64,000 nucleotides of DNA from Myxococcales bacterium (GTDB taxonomy: Bacteria > Myxococcota > Polyangia > Polyangiales > Polyangiaceae), in assembly GCA_003151595.1 (NCBI GenBank), contig PLXW01000048.1:1-64000 (forward strand). The letters run 5' to 3'. A program made the translations under genes and the position numbers. Positions 1 through 7,887 of this stretch are shown piece after piece. The stretch's first letter is position 1. Each line of letters opens with the position of its first letter. The notes below the pieces were generated by a model. The model was not told where the DNA came from, searched no databases, and was given only the letters and a program-made list of their open reading frames with translations.

Positions 1-505
<505 letters not shown>

Positions 506-507
506 TC

Positions 508-1017
508 ATGAGCGCGAGAGATAGCAAGAAGGCGTCACCCACGGGCAAGACGGCAGCGCAGGTCCTCGACGGCTGCCTCGACGAGCACGATCCCGCGATC
601 GCCAGGCTTGGCCGCGCCGCGCTACGCAAGCTGCGCCAGCAGATCAAGCACGCGATCGAGATGGTGTACGACAACTACAACTTTCTCGTCGTCGGCTTCG
701 GTCCCAACGAGCGGCCGTCGCAGGCGATCGTGTCGCTGGTGATCTTCTCGACGTATGTCTCGATCTGTTTCTTGCACGGCAAGAAGCTGGTCGAGGGCAA
801 GCAGGACCCGCTCAAGATCTTGCGCGGCACCGGCAACCAGGTGAGAACGGTGCGCCTCGAGAGCGCAGGTACGCTCGACGAGCCGGCGGTGGTGGCGCTC
901 ATCAAGAGCGCGATCGCTCGTGCGCCGGCGCCGTTCGATCCGAACCAGCGGCGCATGCTCATCGTCAAGTCGATCTCGCCCAAGAAGCGCCCGCGTCGCC
1001 CGGTCGCGAAGGCCTGA
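508..1017 (+). CDS. DUF1801 (YdhG-like) domain protein
   Basis: 169-residue cytoplasmic protein of the DUF1801/YdhG-like fold; biochemical role unknown. The family pattern is visible from about residue 40 to 145: an IKHAIEMVYDNYNFLVVGFGP segment, a Tyr/Phe-rich beta region (STYVSICFLHG), then KILRGTGNQVRTVRL and a final helix (PAVVALIKSAI). The C-terminus is basic (SPKKRPRRPVAKA). I chose the ATG at 508 because the domain starts shortly after it; the longer upstream reading has no family similarity and runs into the katG promoter region. Single gene, divergent from katG. Confidence 0.75.
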   Translation: MSARDSKKASPTGKTAAQVLDGCLDEHDPAIARLGRAALRKLRQQIKHAIEMVYDNYNFLVVGFGPNERPSQAIVSLVIFSTYVSICFLHGKKLVEGKQDPLKILRGTGNQVRTVRLESAGTLDEPAVVALIKSAIARAPAPFDPNQRRMLIVKSISPKKRPRRPVAKA

Positions 1018-1087
1018 GGCGGGGAGGATCACGGGGCTCGATTCCCCGCGCCGGTCCCCCTGGAAAGCACCGTGATATACGCACCGC

Positions 1088-2029
1088 GTGCTCCTCCCCC
1101 TCCTCCTCGCCGCCGCTCTCGAAGCAGATCCCGCCGCGACGCCTCCTTCCGCGGAGACGACCCGCTTCGCGCTCGCCGTCGAAGGCAACGCGGCCGTCCA
1201 ATCCGACACCTACGGGAACGCGGCCAACGACAGCAACGCGAACGGGCAGCGCGCAGGGGGGAACCTCGATTTCACGTTCTATCTCGGTCACCCGCTCGTC
1301 GATGACGATGCGCCCCGCTCGCTCCAACCGTTCCTCCAGCGCACCTCGACGCTCGCTCTTCACGGCGGCGGCCTCTACGAGCACGTCGACTACTCGCTCA
1401 GGGCGAACGGCGGGGCCTACCGGCAGGACTACACCGACGAGTCGATCGCGACGCGCGTCTTCATCCTCGACAACGTCGCCCTCCTCGGGTCACTCGGCGT
1501 CAACTACTTGCACGACGCTCGGGTGCCGGACGTCGCTCTCCCGACGTCGCGGAACGTCTTGGAGCCGGAAGGATCGATCGGGGTCGACGTTCGGTCCGGC
1601 GATTCGAGTCTCGCGCTCAGCTGGCAGCTCGTGGGCGTCCATCAAGAGTCCACCCAGATCCCGGCGGGCGCATGGCGTGACGTGTTCTGGCCGCGCCTGT
1701 CGCTGGCGGGGCGCACGGTGCTCGGGCACCAGTACGATCTCACCGCCAGCATCGTCGCCATTCCCGACGGGATCGAGGCGCGCGCGGGGCTCGGCATCTA
1801 TCCGACGAAGGATCTCGGCTTCTCCGCTGCGCTCGAAGTCGATCACGGCCAGATCTATCTGGATAACGCGACGGACTACGATCGCGTGTTCGGCAACCTC
1901 GGCGTCTCCTACTGGATTCTCCCCCGCGTGAACGCAGGGCTGACGTACACACCCACGCGGGTGAGCTGGGCGACGAATGACCAGTGGTCTCAGCAGCTCA
2001 GCGTTTCGCTGACGGCGCGCCTCCCCTGA
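1088..2029 (+). CDS. Putative secreted/outer-membrane beta-barrel protein
   Basis: 313 residues starting at GTG, the only start possible after an in-frame stop at 1073. The N-terminus is a short hydrophobic run (LLPLLLAAALEA) that could be a minimal signal peptide, though it lacks positive charges. The body alternates polar and aromatic residues in strand-sized blocks (LDFTFYLG, LGVNYLHD, AGLGIYPT, AALEVDHGQIYL, GNLGVSYWILP, LSVSLTARLP) and ends in a hydrophobic final strand, the usual sign of an outer-membrane barrel. No named family recognised. The 3' end overlaps the convergent PhyH gene by 32 bp. Confidence 0.55.
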   Translation: MLLPLLLAAALEADPAATPPSAETTRFALAVEGNAAVQSDTYGNAANDSNANGQRAGGNLDFTFYLGHPLVDDDAPRSLQPFLQRTSTLALHGGGLYEHVDYSLRANGGAYRQDYTDESIATRVFILDNVALLGSLGVNYLHDARVPDVALPTSRNVLEPEGSIGVDVRSGDSSLALSWQLVGVHQESTQIPAGAWRDVFWPRLSLAGRTVLGHQYDLTASIVAIPDGIEARAGLGIYPTKDLGFSAALEVDHGQIYLDNATDYDRVFGNLGVSYWILPRVNAGLTYTPTRVSWATNDQWSQQLSVSLTARLP

Positions 2030-2855
2030 CCTCGAACCCCCGCGCCGGTGTCTTCCTCCGCAGCCAGTTCGTCTCGGGGTACGCGGCTTCCCCGGAGACG
2101 ACGTGCAGCGTGTACGCGTGCCGTGATCTCTCGGAGTAGTTCTGCTTGCTCATGTGCGGCACGAGCCCGTCGAGGACGATGAGCGCGCCTTTCTTCACGG
2201 GAAGCGGCACGAGCTCCGCGTCCGGCCACGTCACGTCCCCGAGCGTGCGCATCGTCGTCGTGTCGTCGGCGTTTCGCACGAAGAGCGACTGGAGTCCCGC
2301 GCGATGTCCGCCCGGCGCCGCCCAGAGGCAGCCGTTCTCCTCGGTCGCATCCTCGAGCGCGAACCAGAGCCCGACGATCGGTTTCGCGGAGTGGAGGAAC
2401 GTCGCGTCCTGGTGACAGCGCACCTCGCCGCCGATGCGCGGCTGCTTGAAGATGTACATCGACTGCAACAGCATCGGCGCCGGGACCGCGAGCGCGGCGA
2501 CGAGCTGCGCGATGCGAGGCGCGCGCGAGAAGCGATCGAAGAGCGGATCGAGATCGTGGAGCGCGTGTCCGATCTTGTTGATCGACCGCTCCTTCGCGAC
2601 GAGGAGCTCGCCGTCGGCACCGAGCGCCAGGCTCTCGAAGAAGAAGCGAATCGCTTCGCCGGAGTCGAGAAAGTAGTCGTCCGTGCGGCGCGCTTGCTCG
2701 TCGGTGGTGAAGATAGAGCGGTGAAGGGCGGGATCGAACGACGCGACGAGCGCGTCGGCGCGATCGCGCAGGGCATCGCACTCCGCGTCAGGGACGAAGC
2801 CTTCGAGGACGAGATAGCCGTCGCGGTGGAAGCGCTCTGTGTCGATCGAATGCAT
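1998..2855 (-). CDS. Phytanoyl-CoA dioxygenase (PhyH) family protein
   Basis: 285-residue Fe(II)/2-oxoglutarate oxygenase of the PhyH family, of normal length. The facial triad is visible: His148-x-Asp150 (in CHQDATF) and distal His234 (LVPHMSKQN). Arg243 or Arg245 (ERSRHAY) is placed to bind 2-oxoglutarate. The layout, with EGFVPDAECDALRDRAD near the start and YIFKQPRIGGEVRCHQD before the metal site, is closest to the PHYHD1-like subgroup. The substrate cannot be read from sequence. It lies 13 bp downstream of the stop of the kinase-receptor fusion on the same strand, so it may share that transcript. Confidence 0.85.
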   Translation of the reverse strand: MHSIDTERFHRDGYLVLEGFVPDAECDALRDRADALVASFDPALHRSIFTTDEQARRTDDYFLDSGEAIRFFFESLALGADGELLVAKERSINKIGHALHDLDPLFDRFSRAPRIAQLVAALAVPAPMLLQSMYIFKQPRIGGEVRCHQDATFLHSAKPIVGLWFALEDATEENGCLWAAPGGHRAGLQSLFVRNADDTTTMRTLGDVTWPDAELVPLPVKKGALIVLDGLVPHMSKQNYSERSRHAYTLHVVSGEAAYPETNWLRRKTPARGFEVRGGAPSAKR

Positions 2856-2868
2856 CAGAAAAACCCTC

Positions 2869-5646
2869 TCACGGACACTTCACCGGCAACCCCATCAGCT
2901 TCCCCTCGAGCGCCCCGTACACGACACCCGACTCCATCAGATCGATGGCCTTCCCCGTCTCGTCCGTCTTCACGCACAGCACCGCGAGGTCCGCCGCCGT
3001 GTCGCCCGTGGCGAGATCGAAGTCGAGCTTCGTCGACGCGCCGCCGAGGTCGACGTTCTTCCCCGCGCCGAGCACGTTGAGCGCCTCGAAGATGTTCGCG
3101 GGTCCGACGTCGACGGCCTCGCCGGGAGGAACGAGCCGCGCAATCGCGCGTGCGAGGGTCGCGCCTGTGAGCGGCGCTTGTGCCCCTTGCCCTCCTTGCT
3201 CCGCGGCGTACGCCGCGTACGCGAGGACATAGAACGCGTCGTACACGGAGCCCGGCCCGTACGTCAGCGAGACCTTCGGCGTGTACGTCTCGTTGTAATG
3301 CATCGTGAGCTTCGCGTTCGCGACGGTGGTCGCCGGCGGATTCACGCCCAGAAAACGCCCGCGCAAGTCCGCGCTCTTCCCCACGAAGGCATAGAACTCG
3401 TCGCCTCCCGCGAGATACCCGTCGAGGAGATACCGCGGACGGAAGCGCTCCTGCCGCGGCCAGCCCGCTTCGATCGGCGCGAGGAGCGCTTTCGTGATCC
3501 CGTCGAACGACACGTAGATGATCACGTGCGGCCGGAACGCGAGCACGTCGGCGACGACCTTCGCGAACGCAGGCGGCGCCTCGACGCTGGTCTGATCGCC
3601 GTAGAGGAACTCGCGGTAGCTGTCGCCGTTCTCGAGCGCCGACTTTCCGTTGAACGTGAGGTGCTTGAAGAGCGCATCGGAGACGCTGAGCCCCGCGGTC
3701 GTCGTGTTGCGGAGGAGCGCGACGCGGAGCGGCTCCCCCTTCGCGAGGGCGAAGGGGAGCGCACGCACCGCGGGCTCGAGGATGTTCGCGACCACGCTCG
3801 CCACGGGCGCGCCGGTCTGCGCGCTGCTGATCGTCGTTCGCCATACGAAGCGCGGCGAGCCGGGAGGGTGGGGGAGCGTCGTGATGAGCGCGCTGCGGTT
3901 CTGCGTCGCGAGGGCGAGCACGCCGCGCGGAATGAAGAGCGACGAGGCGAGGTCGATCACCTCCTGGCTCGAACGAAAGCCGATGACCGCGGGGACGCGC
4001 ACGTCGTCGACCAGGTGCTTCGCCGCGCGCGCGGGATCTCCGGAGTCGTCGCACGCGAGGATGGCGAGGGGGCGCGGCGGTTCGCCGGCGCGCGTCGACG
4101 GGAGGCCGCGCGAAATCTTGGCGAAGTCCTGGCGCGCGAGGTCGAGCGCCTGGATGCTCTCGGTCCCGAAGGCCACGGCGTCGTCGCCGGTCGTCGGGAA
4201 CATCGCGCCGAGCCAGATCGTGGCGTCGTTCGCGGCGTCGCCGCTCCCCGCGAGCACTTTGCACTCGGGCGACTCGAGCGCGACGCACGCGCCGTCGTCG
4301 TGCCTGCATAGAAACGCGCGGTCGCCGTTCTTCGCGCTGCACTCGCGATTCGTCTCGCACTCGCGGTGCACCGCGCCCGTCGCGGAGCCAGGCGCGTGCT
4401 TCGCTGCGCGCAAGGCGAGCGCGCCCACGCCGGCGGCGAGGGCGGCGACGACGATCGCGCTCCCCACGAGGAGCGAGCGCCGACTCGCGTTCGCGTCAGG
4501 CTGCTCCAAAGCCCGCGACTTCGTCTCCGTCGACATGCCCGCCACGGTCGATCCGCGCGGCATGCTCGCGGTCCCCTCCGAGGCGATGACGCCGCTCGCT
4601 TCATGGCCGAGCGCCGGGAGCGAGACGACCGCGCCGCTCGCGGTCCCCTCCTTGAGACGCGCGTCGATCTGCGCGCGTGCGCGCGTGCGCGTGTCCGCGA
4701 ACAGATCGTCCAGCGTCTTCGCGACCGTGCGCGCCGTCACTCGTCCGTGCTCGCCGCTCCTGTCGAGGCTCTCGAGGTACGCCTCGAGCGCCGCCTGCAT
4801 CGAAGCGGCGGTCGCGAAGCGCGCGTCGGGATCGACCGCGAGCGCGCGCCGGCAGATCGCGTCGAGCGCCGGCGGCACCTCCGGCGCGATCGCGCGCGGC
4901 GGCGTGATGTCGCCCGACTCGAGACGGTCGAAGATCAGCGCTTGCGACGTGTCGGCCCACAGGCGCTTCCCCGTGAGCGCCTCCCACAGCATGACGCCGA
5001 CCGAGAAGATGTCCGCTCTCCGGTCGACCGCGCGCCGCGCCGCCTGCTCCGGCGCCATGTACGTGAGCTTCCCTTTGACCACGCCGGTCGACGTGTCGGA
5101 CGACGAGTCGGCCGCCTTGGCGATCCCGAAGTCGAGGACCTTCACCGTCCCGTCGTAGGTGACGAAGACGTTGTGCGGCGAGACGTCGCGGTGAACCACG
5201 CGCAGCGGAGTGCCGTCGAGATCCGCGAGCTCGTGCGCGTAGTGGAGACCGGAGAGCGTCTCGGCGAGGAGGAAGACGGAGATCGCGATCGGCAGTCCGC
5301 TGAGGAGCCCGGCGCGGCGCTGCACGTTGACGAGCGACTGCCCCTCGAGGAACTCCATCTCGATGAAGTAGTGCTCGCCGTCGAAGCCGACGTCGGTCGT
5401 CTGCACGACGTTCGGGTGGTTGAGACGCGCGGAGAGGCGAGCCTCGTCGAGGAACATCGTGAGGAACGCGGGGTCCGACGCGAGGTCCCCGTGCAGGTGC
5501 TTCACGACCTTGAGCTTGTTGAACCCGCCCGGCCCCTCAGAAACCGCGAGGAAGACCGTCCCCATGCCGCCGCGACCCAGCTCGAGGAGCAAGCGATGCC
5601 GGGTCGGGCCCGGTGCGCTTGGTCGCGTCGATTGCCGCTCGGTCAT
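2869..5646 (-). CDS. Transmembrane Ser/Thr kinase fused to a periplasmic ligand-binding domain
   Basis: 925-residue receptor kinase. The N-terminal Hanks-type kinase (about 17-290) is complete: glycine loop ELGRGGMG (22-29), Lys49, HRD at 152-154, DFG at 172-174, APE at 198-200. A linker leads to one transmembrane helix (about 391-412), followed by an extracytoplasmic half of about 500 residues. That half begins with a short Cys-rich stretch (four Cys between 425 and 460), then resembles type I periplasmic-binding (Peripla_BP_6, branched-chain amino-acid receptor) domains, with segments such as WLGAMFPTTGDDAV and LAILACDDSGDPARAAKHLVDD. Inferred role: binding of an external small molecule controls cytoplasmic phosphorylation. 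It starts 15 bp after the stop of the FHA-sigma54 gene, so the two are co-transcribed. Confidence 0.88.
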   Translation of the reverse strand: MTERQSTRPSAPGPTRHRLLLELGRGGMGTVFLAVSEGPGGFNKLKVVKHLHGDLASDPAFLTMFLDEARLSARLNHPNVVQTTDVGFDGEHYFIEMEFLEGQSLVNVQRRAGLLSGLPIAISVFLLAETLSGLHYAHELADLDGTPLRVVHRDVSPHNVFVTYDGTVKVLDFGIAKAADSSSDTSTGVVKGKLTYMAPEQAARRAVDRRADIFSVGVMLWEALTGKRLWADTSQALIFDRLESGDITPPRAIAPEVPPALDAICRRALAVDPDARFATAASMQAALEAYLESLDRSGEHGRVTARTVAKTLDDLFADTRTRARAQIDARLKEGTASGAVVSLPALGHEASGVIASEGTASMPRGSTVAGMSTETKSRALEQPDANASRRSLLVGSAIVVAALAAGVGALALRAAKHAPGSATGAVHRECETNRECSAKNGDRAFLCRHDDGACVALESPECKVLAGSGDAANDATIWLGAMFPTTGDDAVAFGTESIQALDLARQDFAKISRGLPSTRAGEPPRPLAILACDDSGDPARAAKHLVDDVRVPAVIGFRSSQEVIDLASSLFIPRGVLALATQNRSALITTLPHPPGSPRFVWRTTISSAQTGAPVASVVANILEPAVRALPFALAKGEPLRVALLRNTTTAGLSVSDALFKHLTFNGKSALENGDSYREFLYGDQTSVEAPPAFAKVVADVLAFRPHVIIYVSFDGITKALLAPIEAGWPRQERFRPRYLLDGYLAGGDEFYAFVGKSADLRGRFLGVNPPATTVANAKLTMHYNETYTPKVSLTYGPGSVYDAFYVLAYAAYAAEQGGQGAQAPLTGATLARAIARLVPPGEAVDVGPANIFEALNVLGAGKNVDLGGASTKLDFDLATGDTAADLAVLCVKTDETGKAIDLMESGVVYGALEGKLMGLPVKCP

Positions 5647-5661
5647 GATCGGCGACGACTC

Positions 5662-7119
5662 TCACCTCTTTCGCGGGCGCGCAAGACCGAACGCTTCGAG
5701 TCGATTCATGAGCGTGTAACGGGAGAAGCCGAGGATTTTTGCAGCGTCGGTCTGGTTTCCGCCCGCCTTGCCAAGGGCGTCCAGGATTCGCTGCTTTTCG
5801 AGGTCGCGTAGCTCCTCTTTCAGCGTGGCTCCCTGAACACTGGCCGGAGCGGTGCCTGCGCGCTGCGACGCGGGAGGGGGCGCGTCCACCGGGGAGACCT
5901 GCACGTGCGGCGCGTCGAGCTCCGCACGTTCCAGATCGGCGAGGTCGATCACCGCGCCGGTCGAGAGGAGAACGACGCGCTCCATCACGCTCTTCAGCTC
6001 GCGCACGTTCCCCGGCCAGGCGTGCGCTTCGAGACGCGCGAGCGCGCGAGGGGTGAGGCGGGGCGCGCGCTTCTTCATCGAGGCCGCGGCGCGCGCGAGG
6101 AAGTGCTCGGCGAGCGGCGCGATGTCGGCCGTGCGAGCGCGCAGCTCGGGGAGCGTGATGCTCATGCCGTTGAGGCGAAAGAAGAGATCCGCCCGGAAGG
6201 CGCGCTCCGCGACGAGCGCGCGGAGATCGCGGTTGGTCGCCGAGACGAAGCGCGCGTCGACGTGCTGCGCCTTGACGCTCCCGAGGCGCGTCACCTTTCC
6301 GGTCTCGATCACGCGAAGGAGCTTGGCCTGCATCGCGAGCGGGATCTCCCCCACCTCGTCGAGAAAGACCGTCCCGCCGCGCGCCGCTTCGAAGAGCCCG
6401 GGCTTGGCCTGCACCGCGCCGGAGAAGGCGCCTCGCTCGAAGCCGAAGAGCTCCGCCTCGAGCATCGACTCGGGGAGCGCGGCGCAGTTGATCGCCAGGA
6501 ACGGTTTGGCGGCGCGAGGCGATTGGCGATGGATCGCCTCCGCGTAGACCTCTTTCCCGACGCCCGTCTCGCCGAGGACCAGGACACTCACGTTGCTGGG
6601 GGCGACGACGTCGAGCAGCGCGTAGAGGTTCTTCATGCGCGCGTCGCGCACGACGGGGCCCTCCGCGCCGTTCGCGGCGAGGATCTTCGGGTGCGACGGC
6701 GCGGTCAGCTTGGACGCCGATGCCGGGACCCCCCTTCGTCCGCGCTGGAGGATGACCGTCGCCGACCCGAGCTCGACGACGACTCCGATCGCCAGCGGAA
6801 CGCGCTCGCGCGCGGCGATCTTCGCTCCGCCGACCGTCGTGCCGTTCTTGCTCCGCAGATCTTCGAGCGTCATGCTCGCGCCGAGCGAGAGCCGCGCGTG
6901 GCGGCGCGACACCGACTCGTCGAGGATCGGCACGTCGCTCGACGCGTCACGTCCGAGAATGAGCTCTTCGCGATCGGGGAGCTTGATCTCGGCGACGCCC
7001 GAAGCGCAGCTCACGAGGAGCGAGAAACCGTCGCGCTCCTGGTGCGCCGTCTTCGTGCGGCGCCGATGACCAGTCGTCTCCTCCGGCGCGCCTGAAGAAG
7101 ACGGCGCCTTGGGGGGCAT
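5662..7119 (-). CDS. FHA-domain sigma54-dependent transcriptional activator
   Basis: 485-residue enhancer-binding protein. Residues 33-125 form an FHA domain (LILGRDASSDVPI, SRRHARL, LRSKNGTTV), which binds phosphothreonine peptides. The AAA+ domain (about 155-385) has Walker A GETGVGKE at 183-190, the sigma54 contact loop written GAFSGA (230-235) instead of GAFTGA, and Walker B VFLDEV at 251-256. The C-terminus has a Fis-type helix-turn-helix (GNQTDAAKILGFSRYTLMNRLEAF). Joined with the kinase 15 bp downstream, it suggests a phospho-signal relay from the receptor kinase to sigma54 promoters. The Thr-to-Ser change in the loop is conservative; activity is likely but unproven. Confidence 0.92.
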   Translation of the reverse strand: MPPKAPSSSGAPEETTGHRRRTKTAHQERDGFSLLVSCASGVAEIKLPDREELILGRDASSDVPILDESVSRRHARLSLGASMTLEDLRSKNGTTVGGAKIAARERVPLAIGVVVELGSATVILQRGRRGVPASASKLTAPSHPKILAANGAEGPVVRDARMKNLYALLDVVAPSNVSVLVLGETGVGKEVYAEAIHRQSPRAAKPFLAINCAALPESMLEAELFGFERGAFSGAVQAKPGLFEAARGGTVFLDEVGEIPLAMQAKLLRVIETGKVTRLGSVKAQHVDARFVSATNRDLRALVAERAFRADLFFRLNGMSITLPELRARTADIAPLAEHFLARAAASMKKRAPRLTPRALARLEAHAWPGNVRELKSVMERVVLLSTGAVIDLADLERAELDAPHVQVSPVDAPPPASQRAGTAPASVQGATLKEELRDLEKQRILDALGKAGGNQTDAAKILGFSRYTLMNRLEAFGLARPRKR

Positions 7120-7173
7120 CGCGGGACCCTAGCACGAGCCCGCGCTCGCGACGGCGCGCGCCGTGGTGTCAGG

Positions 7174-7461
7174 TCAGTCCTTGGCCACGTGGGAGTTGCA
7201 GTTGCCGCACGGCTCGATCAGGAACAGGCAAATATTCTGGCCGGTGCAGACGGTCTTCGGCTCGGTGCACGGCTCGGTGGCGGAGCACGCGCAACCGAAA
7301 GACCCGGGACAGCCGGCGCCCGCGTCGATGACGGGGACAGGGAGGACCGTGATCGGCTGGGTGGTCGCATCGTTGCCGGAGTCGGCGCTGCATCCGAGGA
7401 CTCCGAGCCCGACGGCCGACATCGCGAACAGACTCCACACCACCTTCTTCAACGACCTCAT
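7174..7461 (-). CDS. Small Cys-rich lipoprotein
   Basis: 95-residue exported protein. The ATG at 7461 is preceded by GAGGAAG at good spacing. Residues 1-24 form a lipoprotein signal (basic MRSLKK, hydrophobic core, lipobox VLGC). The mature part has a short linker followed by a Cys-rich tail (CPGSFGCACSATEPC, CTGQNIC, CGNCN) with about nine Cys in 50 residues, presumably disulphide-bonded. No family recognised. Reading frames open much further upstream on this strand, but the RBS, signal peptide and promoter at 7522-7551 support this start. Confidence 0.7.
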   Translation of the reverse strand: MRSLKKVVWSLFAMSAVGLGVLGCSADSGNDATTQPITVLPVPVIDAGAGCPGSFGCACSATEPCTEPKTVCTGQNICLFLIEPCGNCNSHVAKD

Positions 7462-7521
7462 TCGACTTCCTCTTTTGGTTTTCACGCGTCGATCGGGATT
7501 GGACCGGCGCTGCGCGGCGGG

Positions 7522-7551
7522 ACTTACGCCATTGCGCGCCTCCCATGTCAA
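7522..7551 (-). promoter_or_regulatory. Possible sigma70 promoter for the small Cys-rich lipoprotein
   Basis: On the minus strand a perfect TTGACA (7551-7546) is followed after 18 bp by GTAAGT (7527-7522), about 60 bp before the ATG. The -35 is consensus but the -10 is weak, so this is a reasonable but untested promoter. Confidence 0.4.
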
Positions 7552-7634
7552 GGCGCGACTTCGCGAGAGCACGCACCGTGCCGCGCGTCGTACTCGGGTT
7601 TTGCGGCTCGTATCTGCGGGGCTCGCGAAGCGAC

Positions 7635-7669
7635 CTTCCACTCGAAGTTGAAACACTTCCACTCGAAGT
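7635..7669. repeat. Two 14-bp direct repeats spaced 21 bp
   Basis: CTTCCACTCGAAGT occurs at 7635-7648 and again at 7656-7669, so the units repeat every 21 bp, close to two helical turns. Each unit is itself partly palindromic (CTTC...GAAG). They lie in the 426-bp gap between the divergent Cys-rich lipoprotein and protease genes. This looks like a tandem operator, but no regulator is identified. Confidence 0.45.
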
Positions 7670-7833
7670 CGCGGCCCCTCGCACGCGCCGACGCGCGAGT
7701 CGGCGCTCGTCGGCCGCGCGTCCGTTGCGCGAAACGAAGCTCGGGCTGCGCTTCGATCGCGCGGCCTGACCGACACGGCCCGCCCCTTGCTGAGCGCGGC
7801 GCGGAACCGGCGATCGCGCCGACCGACAGTCAG

Positions 7834-7880
7834 CTCTGAAAACCCGCCTCTGAAAACCGCCGGCGCCCCCGGCTCTGAAA
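7834..7880 (+). repeat. Three CTCTGAAA direct repeats upstream of the protease gene
   Basis: CTCTGAAA occurs at 7834-7841, 7848-7855 and 7873-7880, ending only 8 bp before the protease start codon. The AT-containing repeats stand out from GC-rich surroundings. They could be a protein-binding array or the remnant of a local duplication. There is no good Shine-Dalgarno here. Confidence 0.35.
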
Positions 7881-7887
7881 GACCCTC

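Noticed and set aside
2154..3080. Long plus-strand reading frame over the PhyH and kinase genes
   Set aside because: Its protein is Arg/Glu-rich and is the antisense shadow of two genes with clear catalytic motifs on the minus strand.
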